Positions 8,319 to 20,085 of a DNA stretch of 64,000 nucleotides are shown piece after piece. The DNA lies in the NCBI RefSeq assembly GCF_001591465.1, contig NZ_BCUY01000004.1:1-64000 (forward strand), given 5' to 3'. The notes below the pieces were generated by a model. That model was not told the origin of the DNA, did no database searches, and saw only the letters and a program-made list of their open reading frames with translations. The DNA comes from Cytobacillus firmus NBRC 15306 (lineage in GTDB: Bacteria; Bacillota; Bacilli; Bacillales; Cytobacillaceae). How positions within the stretch are numbered: position 1 is the stretch's first letter; every line of letters begins with the position of its first letter. Position numbers and translations under genes: made by a program.

Positions 8319-9669
8319 AAACTGCCGCCTCTTCTGTTTCATTCAATTCATCAAGGACTCTTACAAATTGACCTTCATTGTATGGGTAGCCGGCTTTTGT
8401 AATTTTTACTTTTACAATCTGGCCGACCATTTCTTCTGTTGCCGGGAAGACAATTTTTAAATAATTGTCAGTGTATCCGACAAATAAATTGCTGTCACTG
8501 CTTTCCTTAAATCTTTCCTCCGGGATCACTTCAAGAACTTCACCTTCGTACTGAGATGCATATTCTTTTGCAAGCTGATCTGACAGGGCAATCAGGCGAT
8601 GAACACGCTCGTTTTTGACTTCTTCATCAATCTGATCGTCCATTCTCGCAGCAGGTGTTCCTGTCCGCTTTGAATATGGGAATACATGAAGCTCGGAGAA
8701 TTTATGCTCTTTAATAAAGTTGTAGGTTTCCATAAATTCTTCTTCTGTTTCCCCCGGGAAGCCAACGATAACATCCGATGTAACAGCCAAACCCGGAAGA
8801 GCTTCCTTCAAGCGCTCGAGACGCTCTGCAAAAAACTCCATTGTATATTTGCGGCGCATTCTTTTAAGAACCGTATTTGAGCCTGACTGCAGAGGAATGT
8901 GCAAGTGCCTTACCACGACCTTGGACTTATCCATAACTTCAATGACTTCATCTGTAATTTGGCTGGCTTCAATTGAAGAGATTCTTAAACGTTTGAGCCC
9001 TTTTACCTGTGATTCCAGATCCGTAAGAAGCATAGCCAGATTGTAATCCTTCATGTCTTCGCCATAGCCGCCTGTATGGATTCCAGTCAGAACGATTTCT
9101 TTATATCCGGCATCAACAAGCTGCTGAGCCTGCCGGATTACTTCTTTCGGGTCTCTGGATCTCATTAAGCCGCGCGCCCAGGGAATAATACAGAATGTAC
9201 AGAAGTTATTGCAGCCTTCCTGAATTTTAAGGGAAGCACGTGTCCGATCTGTAAATGCCGGCACATCAAGCTCTTCGTAGACACGGTTCTTCATAATGTT
9301 TCCAACACCATTGATCGGCTGACGTTCTTGTTTATACTGCTCGATATATTCAAGCATTTTTACCCGATCCTGAGTCCCTACAACGATATCTACTCCAGGG
9401 ATTGCCATAATTTCGGCAGGTGAGGTTTGTGCATAACAGCCCGTTACACAGATAACCGCATCAGGGTTTTTTCTGATTGCCCTTCTGATTACCTGGCGGC
9501 TTTTCTTATCACCGGTATTTGTAACCGTGCATGTATTAATTACATAAACATCTGAAACGGATTCGAAGTCTGTCCGTTCATAGCCAGCTTCTTTGAACAG
9601 CTGCCAAATGGCTTCTGTTTCGTAATGATTGACTTTGCATCCAAGTGTATGAAATGCAACTGCAGGCAT
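8317..9669 (-). CDS. mtaB: tRNA t6A37 methylthiotransferase MtaB
   Basis: 450-aa radical-SAM methylthiotransferase that converts t6A37 to ms2t6A37 in tRNAs reading ANN codons. The N-terminal UPF0004 domain supplies three cysteines of one Fe-S cluster (C11, and those in NTCTVTNTG and CVTGCYAQ). The radical-SAM cluster is CNNFCTFC near residue 155, and a C-terminal TRAM domain (about 375-440) binds RNA. ATG with GGGGTGA upstream, directly after rsmE. It is the last gene of the long heat-shock/translation operon, as in B. subtilis (yqeV). Confidence 0.95.
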   Translation of the reverse strand: MPAVAFHTLGCKVNHYETEAIWQLFKEAGYERTDFESVSDVYVINTCTVTNTGDKKSRQVIRRAIRKNPDAVICVTGCYAQTSPAEIMAIPGVDIVVGTQDRVKMLEYIEQYKQERQPINGVGNIMKNRVYEELDVPAFTDRTRASLKIQEGCNNFCTFCIIPWARGLMRSRDPKEVIRQAQQLVDAGYKEIVLTGIHTGGYGEDMKDYNLAMLLTDLESQVKGLKRLRISSIEASQITDEVIEVMDKSKVVVRHLHIPLQSGSNTVLKRMRRKYTMEFFAERLERLKEALPGLAVTSDVIVGFPGETEEEFMETYNFIKEHKFSELHVFPYSKRTGTPAARMDDQIDEEVKNERVHRLIALSDQLAKEYASQYEGEVLEVIPEERFKESSDSNLFVGYTDNYLKIVFPATEEMVGQIVKVKITKAGYPYNEGQFVRVLDELNETEEAAV

Positions 9670-9675
9670 CTAAAT

Positions 9676-10425
9676 TCACCCCATTAATTCAAAATGATAG
9701 GAAACAGCTGACAGCAAATAGAGAGGTGCTGTCTCTGTCCTTAAAATACGCGGTCCCAACCCGCAGGCAAGAAAGCCTGCTTCCAGCAGCAATGAAACTT
9801 CATTATCTGCAAGACCGCCTTCAGGTCCGAATACAACTAAAAGTGATTCTCCTTTGTTCATGGAAGAAAGTGTTTTATAGAGCACAGAGTCCTCTCCCTG
9901 CTTCGCTTCTTCCTCAAAGGCAATCAATTTATATGAATAATCAGCTGATATTTTCAGCAATGACTTTAAATCAAGCGGAGCAAACACTTCAGGCACTATG
10001 CTCCTGTGTGACTGTTCAGCAGCTTCTTTAGCAATCTTCTGCCATCTCTCTGCTTTTTTCACAGATTTCTTCGCATCCCATTTTACTACTGAACGAGCTG
10101 AAGTAAAAGGGATAAAACGGTGAGCTCCCAGCTCAGTGCCCTTTTGAATGATCCACTCCAGCTTATCCCCTTTAGGCAGTCCGCTCACAATAGTAACATC
10201 GGCAGGCAGCTCAGAAGACCCTTCAATCCATTGTACAACTTCTGCAGCAACATGTTCATCGGTAATTTCTGCAATTGAGCAAAGTGCACTATTTTGGGAT
10301 GGATCGACACAGATAATTTTGTCGCCTTCTTTCATGCGCATTACCTTCACTATATGATGACGGTCTTCCCCTTTAATATGAAAGTACTTATCTTTAACTG
10401 CATTTTCTGTGAAATACCGCTGCAC
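9676..10425 (-). CDS. rsmE: 16S rRNA m3U1498 methyltransferase
   Basis: 249-aa SPOUT-class methyltransferase using SAM to methylate N3 of U1498 in 16S rRNA. An N-terminal PUA-like domain (about 1-70) precedes the knotted catalytic domain with LPKGDKLEWIIQKGTELG and the SAM-binding VVFGPEGGL and GLGPRILRTETA motifs. I placed the start at GTG 10425 (VQRYF...), six bases after AGAGGGTG; this agrees with the family N terminus MQRYF, while the longer TTG/ATG form does not. Two hairpins separate it from prmA. Confidence 0.94.
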   Translation of the reverse strand: MQRYFTENAVKDKYFHIKGEDRHHIVKVMRMKEGDKIICVDPSQNSALCSIAEITDEHVAAEVVQWIEGSSELPADVTIVSGLPKGDKLEWIIQKGTELGAHRFIPFTSARSVVKWDAKKSVKKAERWQKIAKEAAEQSHRSIVPEVFAPLDLKSLLKISADYSYKLIAFEEEAKQGEDSVLYKTLSSMNKGESLLVVFGPEGGLADNEVSLLLEAGFLACGLGPRILRTETAPLYLLSAVSYHFELMG

Positions 10426-10469
10426 AATCGGCACCCTCTTTCTAACCTGTCCAAGATTCATTCAACTGT

Positions 10470-10502
10470 AAAAAGGAGGGTAAGTTCATTACCCCCTTTT
10501 TA
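10470..10502. terminator. Hairpin with T-tract between prmA and rsmE
   Basis: AAAAAGGAGGGTAA pairs with TTACCCCCTTTTTA around a five-base loop. On the minus strand the T-rich arm ends just before the rsmE leader. It resembles a terminator placed inside an operon. Confidence 0.55.
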
Positions 10503-10513
10503 CGGTATGACCA

Positions 10514-10547
10514 GCTCCTGCACCTCCCACCATCGAGGTACAGGAGC
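10514..10547 (-). other. GC-rich intercistronic hairpin
   Basis: GCTCCTGTACCTC pairs with GAGGTGCAGGAGC (one mismatch-type pair) around an eight-base loop just after the prmA stop. There is no T-tract, so it may stabilise the prmA 3' end or be a processing site. Confidence 0.5.
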
Positions 10548-10555
10548 CTTTCTGA

Positions 10556-11494
10556 TTACTTCCTCCTTGCCAAAATGGCAACCCAATCTTCCATTTGTAT
10601 GGTTTCTTCTATTTCAAACCCTGCAGCGGAAATAGCATCTTTTACTTCCTGTTTCTTCTGCTGGATAATGCCTGAAGCGATGAAGAATCCGCCTTCCTTT
10701 ACGACTGATGCAACATCATCTGTAAAGCGGAGAATTACTTCAGCAAGGATGTTGGCAACGACCACATCTGCACCCTGGCTGACACCATCGAGCAGATTTC
10801 CTTGTGATACATCCACTATATGCTGCACTTTATTCAGCTTAATATTTAATTTAGCTGAATTTACTGCCACTTCATCAAGATCAAGGGCTTTTACCTTCCC
10901 GGCACCGAGCATAGCTGCAGCAATGCTTAAGACACCCGATCCTGTTCCTACATCTACAACTTTATCACCCTGTTTTACTGTTCTTTCAAGTGCCTGGATA
11001 CACATTACCGTCGTAGGGTGTGTTCCCGTTCCAAAGGCCATGCCTGGGTCAAGCTCTATGATAAGCTCATCACTGCTGACAGGTGTGTAATCCTCCCAGG
11101 TTGGGACAATGGTAAAGCGTTCTGAAATTTTTACAGGGTTATAATATTTTTTCCAGGCAGTAGCCCATTCTTCTTCGTTTACCTCACTAATGCTGACTTT
11201 ATTTGCGCCAATATCGATGTTAAATAAAATGAGGTTATTGATTGCTTCTTTTATTTCATCAACTGTTTCCCCAAGGAAACTGTTTACTGGCAAATATGCT
11301 TTTACAATTACGCCTTCTTCAGGATAGTCCTGCGGATTGAGCTGGTAGATTTCACCGAATTGATCCTTTCTTTCTTTTACAAGTTCTAAAGGATCCTCTA
11401 TTACAACTCCGCTTGCTCCGGCTTCATGCAAAATATTCGAAATCGGTTCAACAGCTTCATTTGCGGTATGAATACTGATTTCTGACCATTTCAC
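10556..11494 (-). CDS. prmA: Ribosomal protein L11 methyltransferase
   Basis: 312-aa SAM-dependent methyltransferase that trimethylates ribosomal protein L11. An N-terminal L11-recognition domain precedes a Rossmann fold with [15 protein letters not shown] (about 175-190) and the NPPY-like substitute [10 protein letters not shown] chose GTG 11494 ([10 protein letters not shown]), nine bases after GGAG and matching the family N terminus; the TTG at 11503 abuts the SD. It follows dnaJ by 20 bases in the heat-shock operon. Confidence 0.94.
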   Translation of the reverse strand: MKWSEISIHTANEAVEPISNILHEAGASGVVIEDPLELVKERKDQFGEIYQLNPQDYPEEGVIVKAYLPVNSFLGETVDEIKEAINNLILFNIDIGANKVSISEVNEEEWATAWKKYYNPVKISERFTIVPTWEDYTPVSSDELIIELDPGMAFGTGTHPTTVMCIQALERTVKQGDKVVDVGTGSGVLSIAAAMLGAGKVKALDLDEVAVNSAKLNIKLNKVQHIVDVSQGNLLDGVSQGADVVVANILAEVILRFTDDVASVVKEGGFFIASGIIQQKKQEVKDAISAAGFEIEETIQMEDWVAILARRK

Positions 11495-11514
11495 TACTAC
11501 CAACTCCCATTCCT

Positions 11515-12633
11515 TTATTCACCTTTAAAGGCTCGTTTTACTTTAGAAAAAAAGCTTTCTTCCTGTTCTCCCTGCGGAACTGTTCCGCTGACTTCAGCAA
11601 ACTCGCTTAACAGCTGCTTCTGTTTTTCGGTCAGCTTTGTCGGAGTAATAACGCGGACAATTATATGCTGATCTCCTGTTCCGTATCCTCTTACATTTGG
11701 CACACCTTTTCCCTTCAGACGGAATTTGGTTCCTGTTTGTGTGCCTGAAGGGACTTTGAGTTTTACTTTCCCATGCAGTGTCGGCACTTCTATTTCATCG
11801 CCGAGAGCAGCCTGCACAAATGTTATAGGCATTTCACAATAAACATCATCGCCATCACGCTCAAAAAACTCATGTGACCGCACATGGAATACAACATAAA
11901 GGTCGCCTGGAGGTCCTCCGTTAACACCTGGTTCCCCCTGGCCTGCTACGCGAAGCTGCTGGCCATCATCAATGCCGGCAGGAATTTTCACGTGTATCTT
12001 TCTGCGTTTTTGCACTTTACCGGCTCCACGGCAGGTTGTGCACTTTTCTTTGATTTCTTTGCCGGTACCATTACAGTAGTGGCAAACTCTTCTATTTACG
12101 ATCTTGCCAAATGGCGTATTTTGTTCAACATTCAACTGACCTGATCCATGACAATGACGGCATGTTTCCGGCTTAGTTCCCGGTTTAGCGCCTGAACCGC
12201 TGCAGGTCTCGCACGTCTCTTCGCGAGGAATTTCAATATCGGTCTCTTTGCCAAATACTGCTTCCTCAAAAGTTAAGGACATGGTGTACTGTAAATCTGC
12301 CCCCTGTCTTGGGGCGTTAGGATCACGCCTGCGGGAGCCCCCTCCGAAGAAGGTGCTGAAAATGTCTTCAAATCCTCCGAAACCTTCAAAACCGGCTCCG
12401 CCAAAGCCTTGATTAGGATCCGTATGGCCAAATTGATCATAGTGGGCCTTTTTCTGGTCGTCGCTTAAGACTTCATATGCTTCTTTAACTTCCTTGAACT
12501 TCTCGTCAGCATCAGGATCTTTGTTAATATCAGGATGGTATTTCTTTGAAAGCTTTCGATATGCCTTCTTAATTTCATCCTTGGATGCACCCTTGCTGAT
12601 TCCGAGAACCTCATAGTAATCCCTTTTACTCAT
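11515..12633 (-). CDS. dnaJ: Chaperone DnaJ
   Basis: 372-aa type I Hsp40 co-chaperone that stimulates DnaK ATPase and delivers substrates. J domain at 1-70 with the HPD motif (YHPDINK), Gly/Phe-rich linker (about 75-105), four CxxCxGxG zinc-finger repeats (about 140-210) and the C-terminal substrate-binding domain. ATG at 12633 follows GGGGAGTGG; the longer ATG is out of range of an SD. A hairpin separates it from dnaK. Confidence 0.97.
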   Translation of the reverse strand: MSKRDYYEVLGISKGASKDEIKKAYRKLSKKYHPDINKDPDADEKFKEVKEAYEVLSDDQKKAHYDQFGHTDPNQGFGGAGFEGFGGFEDIFSTFFGGGSRRRDPNAPRQGADLQYTMSLTFEEAVFGKETDIEIPREETCETCSGSGAKPGTKPETCRHCHGSGQLNVEQNTPFGKIVNRRVCHYCNGTGKEIKEKCTTCRGAGKVQKRRKIHVKIPAGIDDGQQLRVAGQGEPGVNGGPPGDLYVVFHVRSHEFFERDGDDVYCEMPITFVQAALGDEIEVPTLHGKVKLKVPSGTQTGTKFRLKGKGVPNVRGYGTGDQHIIVRVITPTKLTEKQKQLLSEFAEVSGTVPQGEQEESFFSKVKRAFKGE

Positions 12634-12682
12634 GATTACCACTCCCCGATTCATTTCACATAAAGATTATTGTATCAAAAAT

Positions 12683-12719
12683 AAAAGCCAAAGCCAAGAA
12701 AGACCTGACTTTGACTTAA
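12683..12719 (-). other. dnaK-dnaJ intercistronic hairpin
   Basis: On the minus strand AAGTCAAAGTCAG pairs with CTTGGCTTTGGCTT using several G-U pairs and is followed by a T-rich run. It may act as a partial terminator or stabiliser that lowers dnaJ output relative to dnaK. Confidence 0.5.
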
Positions 12720-12731
12720 AAGATTCAGAAA

Positions 12732-15198
<2,467 letters not shown>

Positions 15199-15255
15199 GT
15201 TCACCTCCCTTAAAGAATCGCTGTATTATAGAGTAAAAAAAACATAAGGAAAGGA

Positions 15256-15273
15256 GTGGAAAGGTTTTTCCAC
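15256..15273 (-). other. hrcA-grpE intercistronic hairpin
   Basis: GTGGAAA (15256-15262) and TTTCCAC (15267-15273) are perfect complements around a four-base loop between hrcA and grpE. In B. subtilis the operon mRNA is reported to be processed near this junction; whether this hairpin serves that role here is inference. Confidence 0.4.
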
Positions 15274-15294
15274 CCTTAATCAATATCTCCACCA

Positions 15295-16326
15295 TCATCT
15301 GTTTTGATACAACTTGGATAAAACAGATGATAAGTCTGCACTGATATAGTTCAATAAGCTGATGACTCTTGAATACTCCATTCTGGTAGGGCCCAGAATG
15401 GCAATTGTGCCGAGCTGTTCGGTGCCGATTGAATAGCTTGCTGTTATCAGACTGCAGTTTTCCATTGCTGAATTATTATTTTCCCGGCCGATTTTAATAT
15501 TGATCCCAGACTTATTTTTACTCAGTAAATCATATATGCCTTTTTCCTGCTCGATCATATTCATGAGGTTTTTAACCTTTTCAATATCATGAAACTCCGG
15601 CTGGCTGAGCATATTTGTTTTACCGCCAAAGAAAAGCTTATCATAGGCCGGTATCTTTATTGTATCGGCAATTGAATTCAGCATTAGATCATAATTACTG
15701 ATATGATGCCTTAAAAGGACGGCAACCTCTTTATATAACTTATTGTTCAGACTTTCCAATGGTGCACCGGCAAGACGGTCATTAAGGATATTGACGACTT
15801 TTTCCAAATCACCTGCATCAATGTTTTCCGGCAAGTGGAACATTCTGTTTTCCACATGGCCTGTATCTGTGATAATAATTGCTATCGCTGTTTCTTTATT
15901 CAAAGGAACAATCTGAATTCTCTTCAGCTTGTTATCCCTGACTGCAGGCCCGAGGACTATGGATGTATAATTAGTCAGCTCAGATAGGATTTTTGCCGAT
16001 TTTTGAACAATTTTCTCCAGCTCATAAATTCTTTCTGCAAAGATCGATTGTACTTTGTGGATATCATGCTGATTTAATTTTTGCGGGGATAAAAGGTGAT
16101 CCACGTAGTAGCGGTACCCTTTTTCAGATGGAATCCTCCCCGATGAGGTGTGTGTTTTCTCAATAAACCCAAGTTCCTCTAAATCAGCCATCTCATTTCT
16201 GATCGTTGCGGAACTAAAAGAAATTTCTTCTTTTTTCGACAGAGTTCTCGACCCCACAGGCTGTGCAGTTTGAATAAAATCATCAACAATTACTTGAAAA
16301 ATTAATAATTGACGATCTGTTAACAC
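15295..16326 (-). CDS. hrcA: Heat-inducible transcription repressor HrcA
   Basis: 343 aa, identical in length to B. subtilis HrcA. An N-terminal winged helix (about 1-70, with VGSRTLSK and [16 protein letters not shown]) binds CIRCE, and a GAF-like central domain and dimerisation region follow. I use GTG 16326 ([10 protein letters not shown]), behind AGAGGTGAT; the longer start lies within the SD region. HrcA represses this operon by binding the CIRCE element just upstream; GroEL normally keeps it active. Confidence 0.97.
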   Translation of the reverse strand: MLTDRQLLIFQVIVDDFIQTAQPVGSRTLSKKEEISFSSATIRNEMADLEELGFIEKTHTSSGRIPSEKGYRYYVDHLLSPQKLNQHDIHKVQSIFAERIYELEKIVQKSAKILSELTNYTSIVLGPAVRDNKLKRIQIVPLNKETAIAIIITDTGHVENRMFHLPENIDAGDLEKVVNILNDRLAGAPLESLNNKLYKEVAVLLRHHISNYDLMLNSIADTIKIPAYDKLFFGGKTNMLSQPEFHDIEKVKNLMNMIEQEKGIYDLLSKNKSGINIKIGRENNNSAMENCSLITASYSIGTEQLGTIAILGPTRMEYSRVISLLNYISADLSSVLSKLYQNR

Positions 16327-16340
16327 AGTTATCACCTCTG

Positions 16341-16367
16341 TTAGCACTCTTTACCCCCGAGTGCTAA
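16341..16367. promoter_or_regulatory. CIRCE operator
   Basis: A perfect TTAGCACTC-N9-GAGTGCTAA inverted repeat lies between the hrcA promoter and the hrcA ribosome binding site. It is the textbook HrcA binding site and implies autoregulated heat-shock control of hrcA-grpE-dnaK-dnaJ and the downstream genes. Confidence 0.98.
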
Positions 16368-16377
16368 TTCTACTAAT

Positions 16378-16406
16378 AAATTATCAAATCATACGTGCAG
16401 TGTCAA
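16378..16406 (-). promoter_or_regulatory. Sigma-A promoter of the hrcA-dnaK operon
   Basis: On the minus strand TTGACA (16401-16406) is followed after 17 bases by TAATTT (16378-16383), with CIRCE immediately downstream. This is the expected arrangement for a vegetative promoter blocked by HrcA. Confidence 0.75.
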
Positions 16407-16446
16407 TAATTTGGCTTCCTTTTTTCCTGAAGGATCCCAAGGCAGA

Positions 16447-17580
16447 TTACCCTATAAAGGACTGAAATACTTCATTTCCGAGAAATCGGCCTCGCCTTGT
16501 CAATTTAATATGCTCTTCCCCGGCAATAATTAATTTTTTTTCGGTGTGCTGTTTAATTTGATTTTCAAAGTGCACAAGCGGGTCTTTGCCAAATTTCTCT
16601 TTAAAGCGACTAATTGAGACACCTGCTTTTTTTCTCAGCCCAAGAAACATTTCCTCTTCCATCTGTTCTTCAAGGGGCACCTTATGTTCTTCAAGGATCG
16701 GAAGCTGGCCCTTTTCAATTTGCTCCATATATTTTTTCAGAGGGCCGTGGTTTGAACGGCGAAGCCCATTAACATAGCCATGCGCACCTGCCCCAAAACC
16801 GAAGTACCATTCATTATCCCAATAAGTGATGTTATGCCTGCTCTCATAGCCAGGTTTGGCAAAATTGCTGATTTCATATTGGGCAAATCCATGTTTGTCC
16901 ATTTGCTCCATCAATAAGTCATACATTTCAGCTTCCACATCTTCTCCGGGTGTCGGCAGTTTCCCTCTCCTCATCAGATTATAGAATACCGTCTTGGGCT
17001 CAATGATCAGAGAATAGCCCGAATAATGAACAATATCCAATGTAAATGATGTCTCAAGTGTATCTTTAAAGTCCTGAAGTGTCTGGCCGGGAAGACTGTA
17101 TATAAGATCGATGCTAATGTTATCGAAACCTACTTGTTTTGCAGCTTCAATTGACTGAAGAACATCTTTTGCCCGGTGTGACCTTCCAATTCTTTTTAAG
17201 AGTTCATCGTTGAATGTCTGGACACCAAAGCTGAGCCTGTTGACTCCGGCATCATGCAATATTTGAAGCTTTTCCTTAGAGAGATCTCCGGGATTCGCTT
17301 CAAATGTATATTCTGTGAAAGAGTCATAGGGCAGCTGACGTTTAATTGTGCTGCAGAGCTGTTCAAGCTGTTTCCCGTTCAGCGCTGTAGGTGTGCCGCC
17401 TCCGACAAAGATGGAGTCCAGGCGCGATGCTGGTGTTTCTTTCAAAGCAAGATCCATCTCTTTGTCAAGAGAGTCAAGGTATTCTTTAACCGGCTGGTTC
17501 TTCAAATACACTTTATTAAAATCACAATAATGGCAGATATGTTCACAAAAGGGAATGTGTATATAAGCTGCTTTAATCAT
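16447..17580 (-). CDS. hemW: Radical SAM heme chaperone HemW
   Basis: 377 aa. The N-terminal radical-SAM motif is CEHICHYC (C12, C16, C19) followed by D-F. The absence of a fourth cysteine right after the cluster motif marks it as HemW rather than the oxygen-independent coproporphyrinogen oxidase HemN. GGGTPT and the HemN C-terminal domain are present. HemW binds heme and transfers it to respiratory enzymes. It lies upstream of hrcA, as in B. subtilis. The SD before the ATG is weak (GGAAAGTAGTG). Confidence 0.92.
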   Translation of the reverse strand: MIKAAYIHIPFCEHICHYCDFNKVYLKNQPVKEYLDSLDKEMDLALKETPASRLDSIFVGGGTPTALNGKQLEQLCSTIKRQLPYDSFTEYTFEANPGDLSKEKLQILHDAGVNRLSFGVQTFNDELLKRIGRSHRAKDVLQSIEAAKQVGFDNISIDLIYSLPGQTLQDFKDTLETSFTLDIVHYSGYSLIIEPKTVFYNLMRRGKLPTPGEDVEAEMYDLLMEQMDKHGFAQYEISNFAKPGYESRHNITYWDNEWYFGFGAGAHGYVNGLRRSNHGPLKKYMEQIEKGQLPILEEHKVPLEEQMEEEMFLGLRKKAGVSISRFKEKFGKDPLVHFENQIKQHTEKKLIIAGEEHIKLTRRGRFLGNEVFQSFIG

Positions 17581-17636
17581 TCATTTCACTACTTTCCATC
17601 ATTCAATCAACATTCATATACAGCAGTTTCCTAAAT

Positions 17637-17687
17637 AAAAAGAGGCTAGTGCTGTTATTATTATGACAGCATATCTAACCTCTTAAA
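17637..17687 (-). terminator. Terminator after lepA
   Basis: A two-part stem on the minus strand (AAGAGGTTAG/CTAGCCTCTT with GCTGT/ACAGC inside) is followed by T5 after the lepA stop. It separates lepA from hemW. Confidence 0.75.
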
Positions 17688-17701
17688 ACAAAGCAAATAT
17701 T

Positions 17702-19537
17702 TTACTTTTTAGGGGTATTATCGTCCATCTTCAAGACGGCCATGAAAGCTTCCTGCGGAACTTCAACAGAACCAACCTGCTTCATCCGCTTTTTACCTTC
17801 TTTCTGCTTCTCCAATAATTTACGTTTACGGGAAATGTCTCCGCCGTAACATTTAGCCAATACATTTTTGCGGATGGCTTTAATGGTTGAGCGGGCTACA
17901 ATTTTCTGGCCGATCGCCGCTTGAATAGGAACCTCAAACTGCTGACGGGGAATTAGCTCTTTTAACTTCTCAACGATTACTTTTCCTCTTTCATAAGCAA
18001 AATCCTTATGAACGATGAAGCTCAATGCATCTACCTTTTCTGCATTTAACAGAATATCCATCTTAACAAGTTTTGATGGCTTGTACCCAATTAATTCATA
18101 ATCAAAAGAGGCATATCCTTTTGTATTGGATTTTAGCTGATCAAAGAAGTCATAAACAATTTCCGATAAAGGAATTTCATATATAATGTTTACTCTGGTT
18201 TCATCCATGTATTGCATATCAATAAAGATGCCGCGCTTTTGCTGGCAAAGTTCCATTATTGCTCCCACATAATCATTCGGAGCCATCATTGTAGCTTTTA
18301 CATAAGGTTCTTCAACACGGTCAATCTTCTGAGGGTCAGGCATATTGGATGGGTTATCCACTTTAACCTCAGTGCCGTCTGTCATGATAACATCATAGAT
18401 AACACTAGGTGCTGTTGTAATCAAATCTATTTTGAATTCGCGCTCAATGCGCTCCTGGATAATTTCCATGTGAAGCAATCCAAGGAAACCGCAGCGGAAT
18501 CCAAATCCGAGTGCCTGTGAAGTTTCCGGTTCAAACTGAAGGGCGGAATCATTCAGCTCCAGCTTTTCAAGCGCTTCACGCAGGTCATTGAACTTGGCGC
18601 TATCAATTGGATAAAGTCCGCAATAAACCATCGGGTTCATCTTTCTGTATCCAGGAAGAGCTTCTTCAGCACCGTTTTTTGCGCTTGTAATGGTATCACC
18701 CACACGTGTATCACCAACATTTTTGATTGCAGCAGTCAAAAACCCCACGTCTCCAACTGACAATTCAGGCAATGGCGTTGATTTTGGCGTAAACACACCA
18801 ACCTCTGTGACTTCAAACTCTTTTCCGGTTGCCATCATTTTAATTTTATCCCCTACTTTTACCGTACCCTCAACCACACGGATATAGGCCACTACACCGC
18901 GGTAGGCATCATAAAGGGAATCAAATATAAGAGCCTTTAATGGGGCATCCGGATCCCCTACTGGAGCAGGAACTTTTTCAACGACCTGTTCAAGAATTTC
19001 TTCTATTCCAATTCCAGCCTTTGCTGAAGCAAGTACTGCTTCAGATGCATCCAGGCCGATAACTTCTTCGATTTCATTTCGAACCCTTTCCGGATCCGCA
19101 CTTGGCAGGTCGATCTTATTAATAATTGGAAGAATCTCAAGATCGTTATCCAGGGCCAGATAAACATTGGCAAGGGTTTGCGCTTCAATACCCTGAGCTG
19201 CATCCACAACCAGAATGGCTCCTTCACATGCTGCAAGGCTTCGGGATACTTCATATGTAAAATCGACGTGTCCCGGTGTATCTATTAAGTGGAAAGTGTA
19301 TATCTCTCCATCTTTCGCTTTATATTTTAACTGAACGGAATTCAGCTTGATCGTAATGCCGCGCTCCCTTTCAAGATCCATGGAATCAAGGAGCTGGTCC
19401 TTCATTTCGCGTGAAGTCAGCGCATTGGTTTTTTCAAGAATTCTGTCGGCCAAAGTCGATTTACCATGGTCAATATGGGCGATGATCGAAAAATTCCTTA
19501 TTTTCTCTTGCCTTTTTAGTCTCTCTTCTCTGTTCAT
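17702..19537 (-). CDS. lepA: Elongation factor 4 (LepA)
   Basis: 611-aa translational GTPase, standard length. G1 is AHIDHGKST (about 19-27), G3 DTPGHVDF, G4 NKID; EF-G-like domains follow and the unique C-terminal domain is present. LepA affects ribosome assembly and initiation and can back-translocate ribosomes in vitro. The ATG at 19537 has AGGAG about 14 bases upstream, unusually far, but no closer in-frame start exists. It lies next to the yqxA-spoIIP genes as in B. subtilis. Confidence 0.97.
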   Translation of the reverse strand: MNREERLKRQEKIRNFSIIAHIDHGKSTLADRILEKTNALTSREMKDQLLDSMDLERERGITIKLNSVQLKYKAKDGEIYTFHLIDTPGHVDFTYEVSRSLAACEGAILVVDAAQGIEAQTLANVYLALDNDLEILPIINKIDLPSADPERVRNEIEEVIGLDASEAVLASAKAGIGIEEILEQVVEKVPAPVGDPDAPLKALIFDSLYDAYRGVVAYIRVVEGTVKVGDKIKMMATGKEFEVTEVGVFTPKSTPLPELSVGDVGFLTAAIKNVGDTRVGDTITSAKNGAEEALPGYRKMNPMVYCGLYPIDSAKFNDLREALEKLELNDSALQFEPETSQALGFGFRCGFLGLLHMEIIQERIEREFKIDLITTAPSVIYDVIMTDGTEVKVDNPSNMPDPQKIDRVEEPYVKATMMAPNDYVGAIMELCQQKRGIFIDMQYMDETRVNIIYEIPLSEIVYDFFDQLKSNTKGYASFDYELIGYKPSKLVKMDILLNAEKVDALSFIVHKDFAYERGKVIVEKLKELIPRQQFEVPIQAAIGQKIVARSTIKAIRKNVLAKCYGGDISRKRKLLEKQKEGKKRMKQVGSVEVPQEAFMAVLKMDDNTPKK

Positions 19538-19562
19538 TGTTTATTATTTCAACTCCTACTAT

Positions 19563-19606
19563 AGAAAAGCGCAAGCGCCTAGTAACAGGCGCCTGGAGCT
19601 AAGTGT
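19563..19606. repeat. Possible copy of a short Bacillaceae intergenic repeat
   Basis: The stretch starting AGAAAAGCGCAAGCGCC and ending GGCGCCTGGAGCTAA contains nested GC-rich inverted repeats unlike the surrounding AT-rich spacer. It resembles GCGCAAGCGCC-type interspersed repeats I recall from Bacillaceae genomes. No second full copy is visible in this window, so the repeat status is inference. Confidence 0.35.
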
Positions 19607-19706
19607 AGTTAATTTTAAAATAGTCCTTTTAGTTTATACACTATTTTTGATTATATCAGTAGGTTTGTGAAGATTCAACGCTAAGCTTTAAGCCGCTAAT
19701 TTTCCC

Positions 19707-19740
19707 AAAAAAATAAGGCTGCCCTCCTGAGCAGCCTATT
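19707..19740 (-). terminator. Terminator after yqxA
   Basis: GGCTGC/GCAGCC stem with an eight-base loop and T7 on the minus strand, just beyond the yqxA stop. It ends the gpr-spoIIP-yqxA region. Confidence 0.8.
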
Positions 19741-20068
19741 TCCCTGTTATTAAGTCTGTGATGATTGCTACCGATTTTTCTGTCAGCTCTGATATGCTTT
19801 TTCCTAAAGATGAAAAGAAATTATATGCTTTCATTTCTTCAAGCTTTTCCCTTTTCTTCTGAAGATCATGGCTTGACACATCATTCCCCAGGACAGAAGC
19901 CTGAACTTCGCCTTCATTTGTTTCATTTATGGTCAGGGCACTTTTGAAATCCCCGTCATGGAATCCCTTCATTCTGTGAATTCCTTCATTTGCCTGCTGC
20001 ATTCCGAATAACACAGAGACAAACATGAGCGCTGCCAGAAAAAGAGCTTTAAGCATAAACATTTTCAT
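19736..20068 (-). CDS. yqxA: YqxA family (DUF3679) protein
   Basis: 110 aa. A hydrophobic N-terminal segment (about 5-22) suggests a membrane anchor or signal peptide; the rest is hydrophilic, with a short helical C terminus. It sits between spoIIP and lepA, as yqxA does in B. subtilis, and is separated from spoIIP by only 17 bases, so co-expression during sporulation is likely. No function is known for the family. The SD is modest. Confidence 0.8.
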   Translation of the reverse strand: MKMFMLKALFLAALMFVSVLFGMQQANEGIHRMKGFHDGDFKSALTINETNEGEVQASVLGNDVSSHDLQKKREKLEEMKAYNFFSSLGKSISELTEKSVAIITDLITGK

Positions 20069-20085
20069 TCCGCATCATCCTATTA

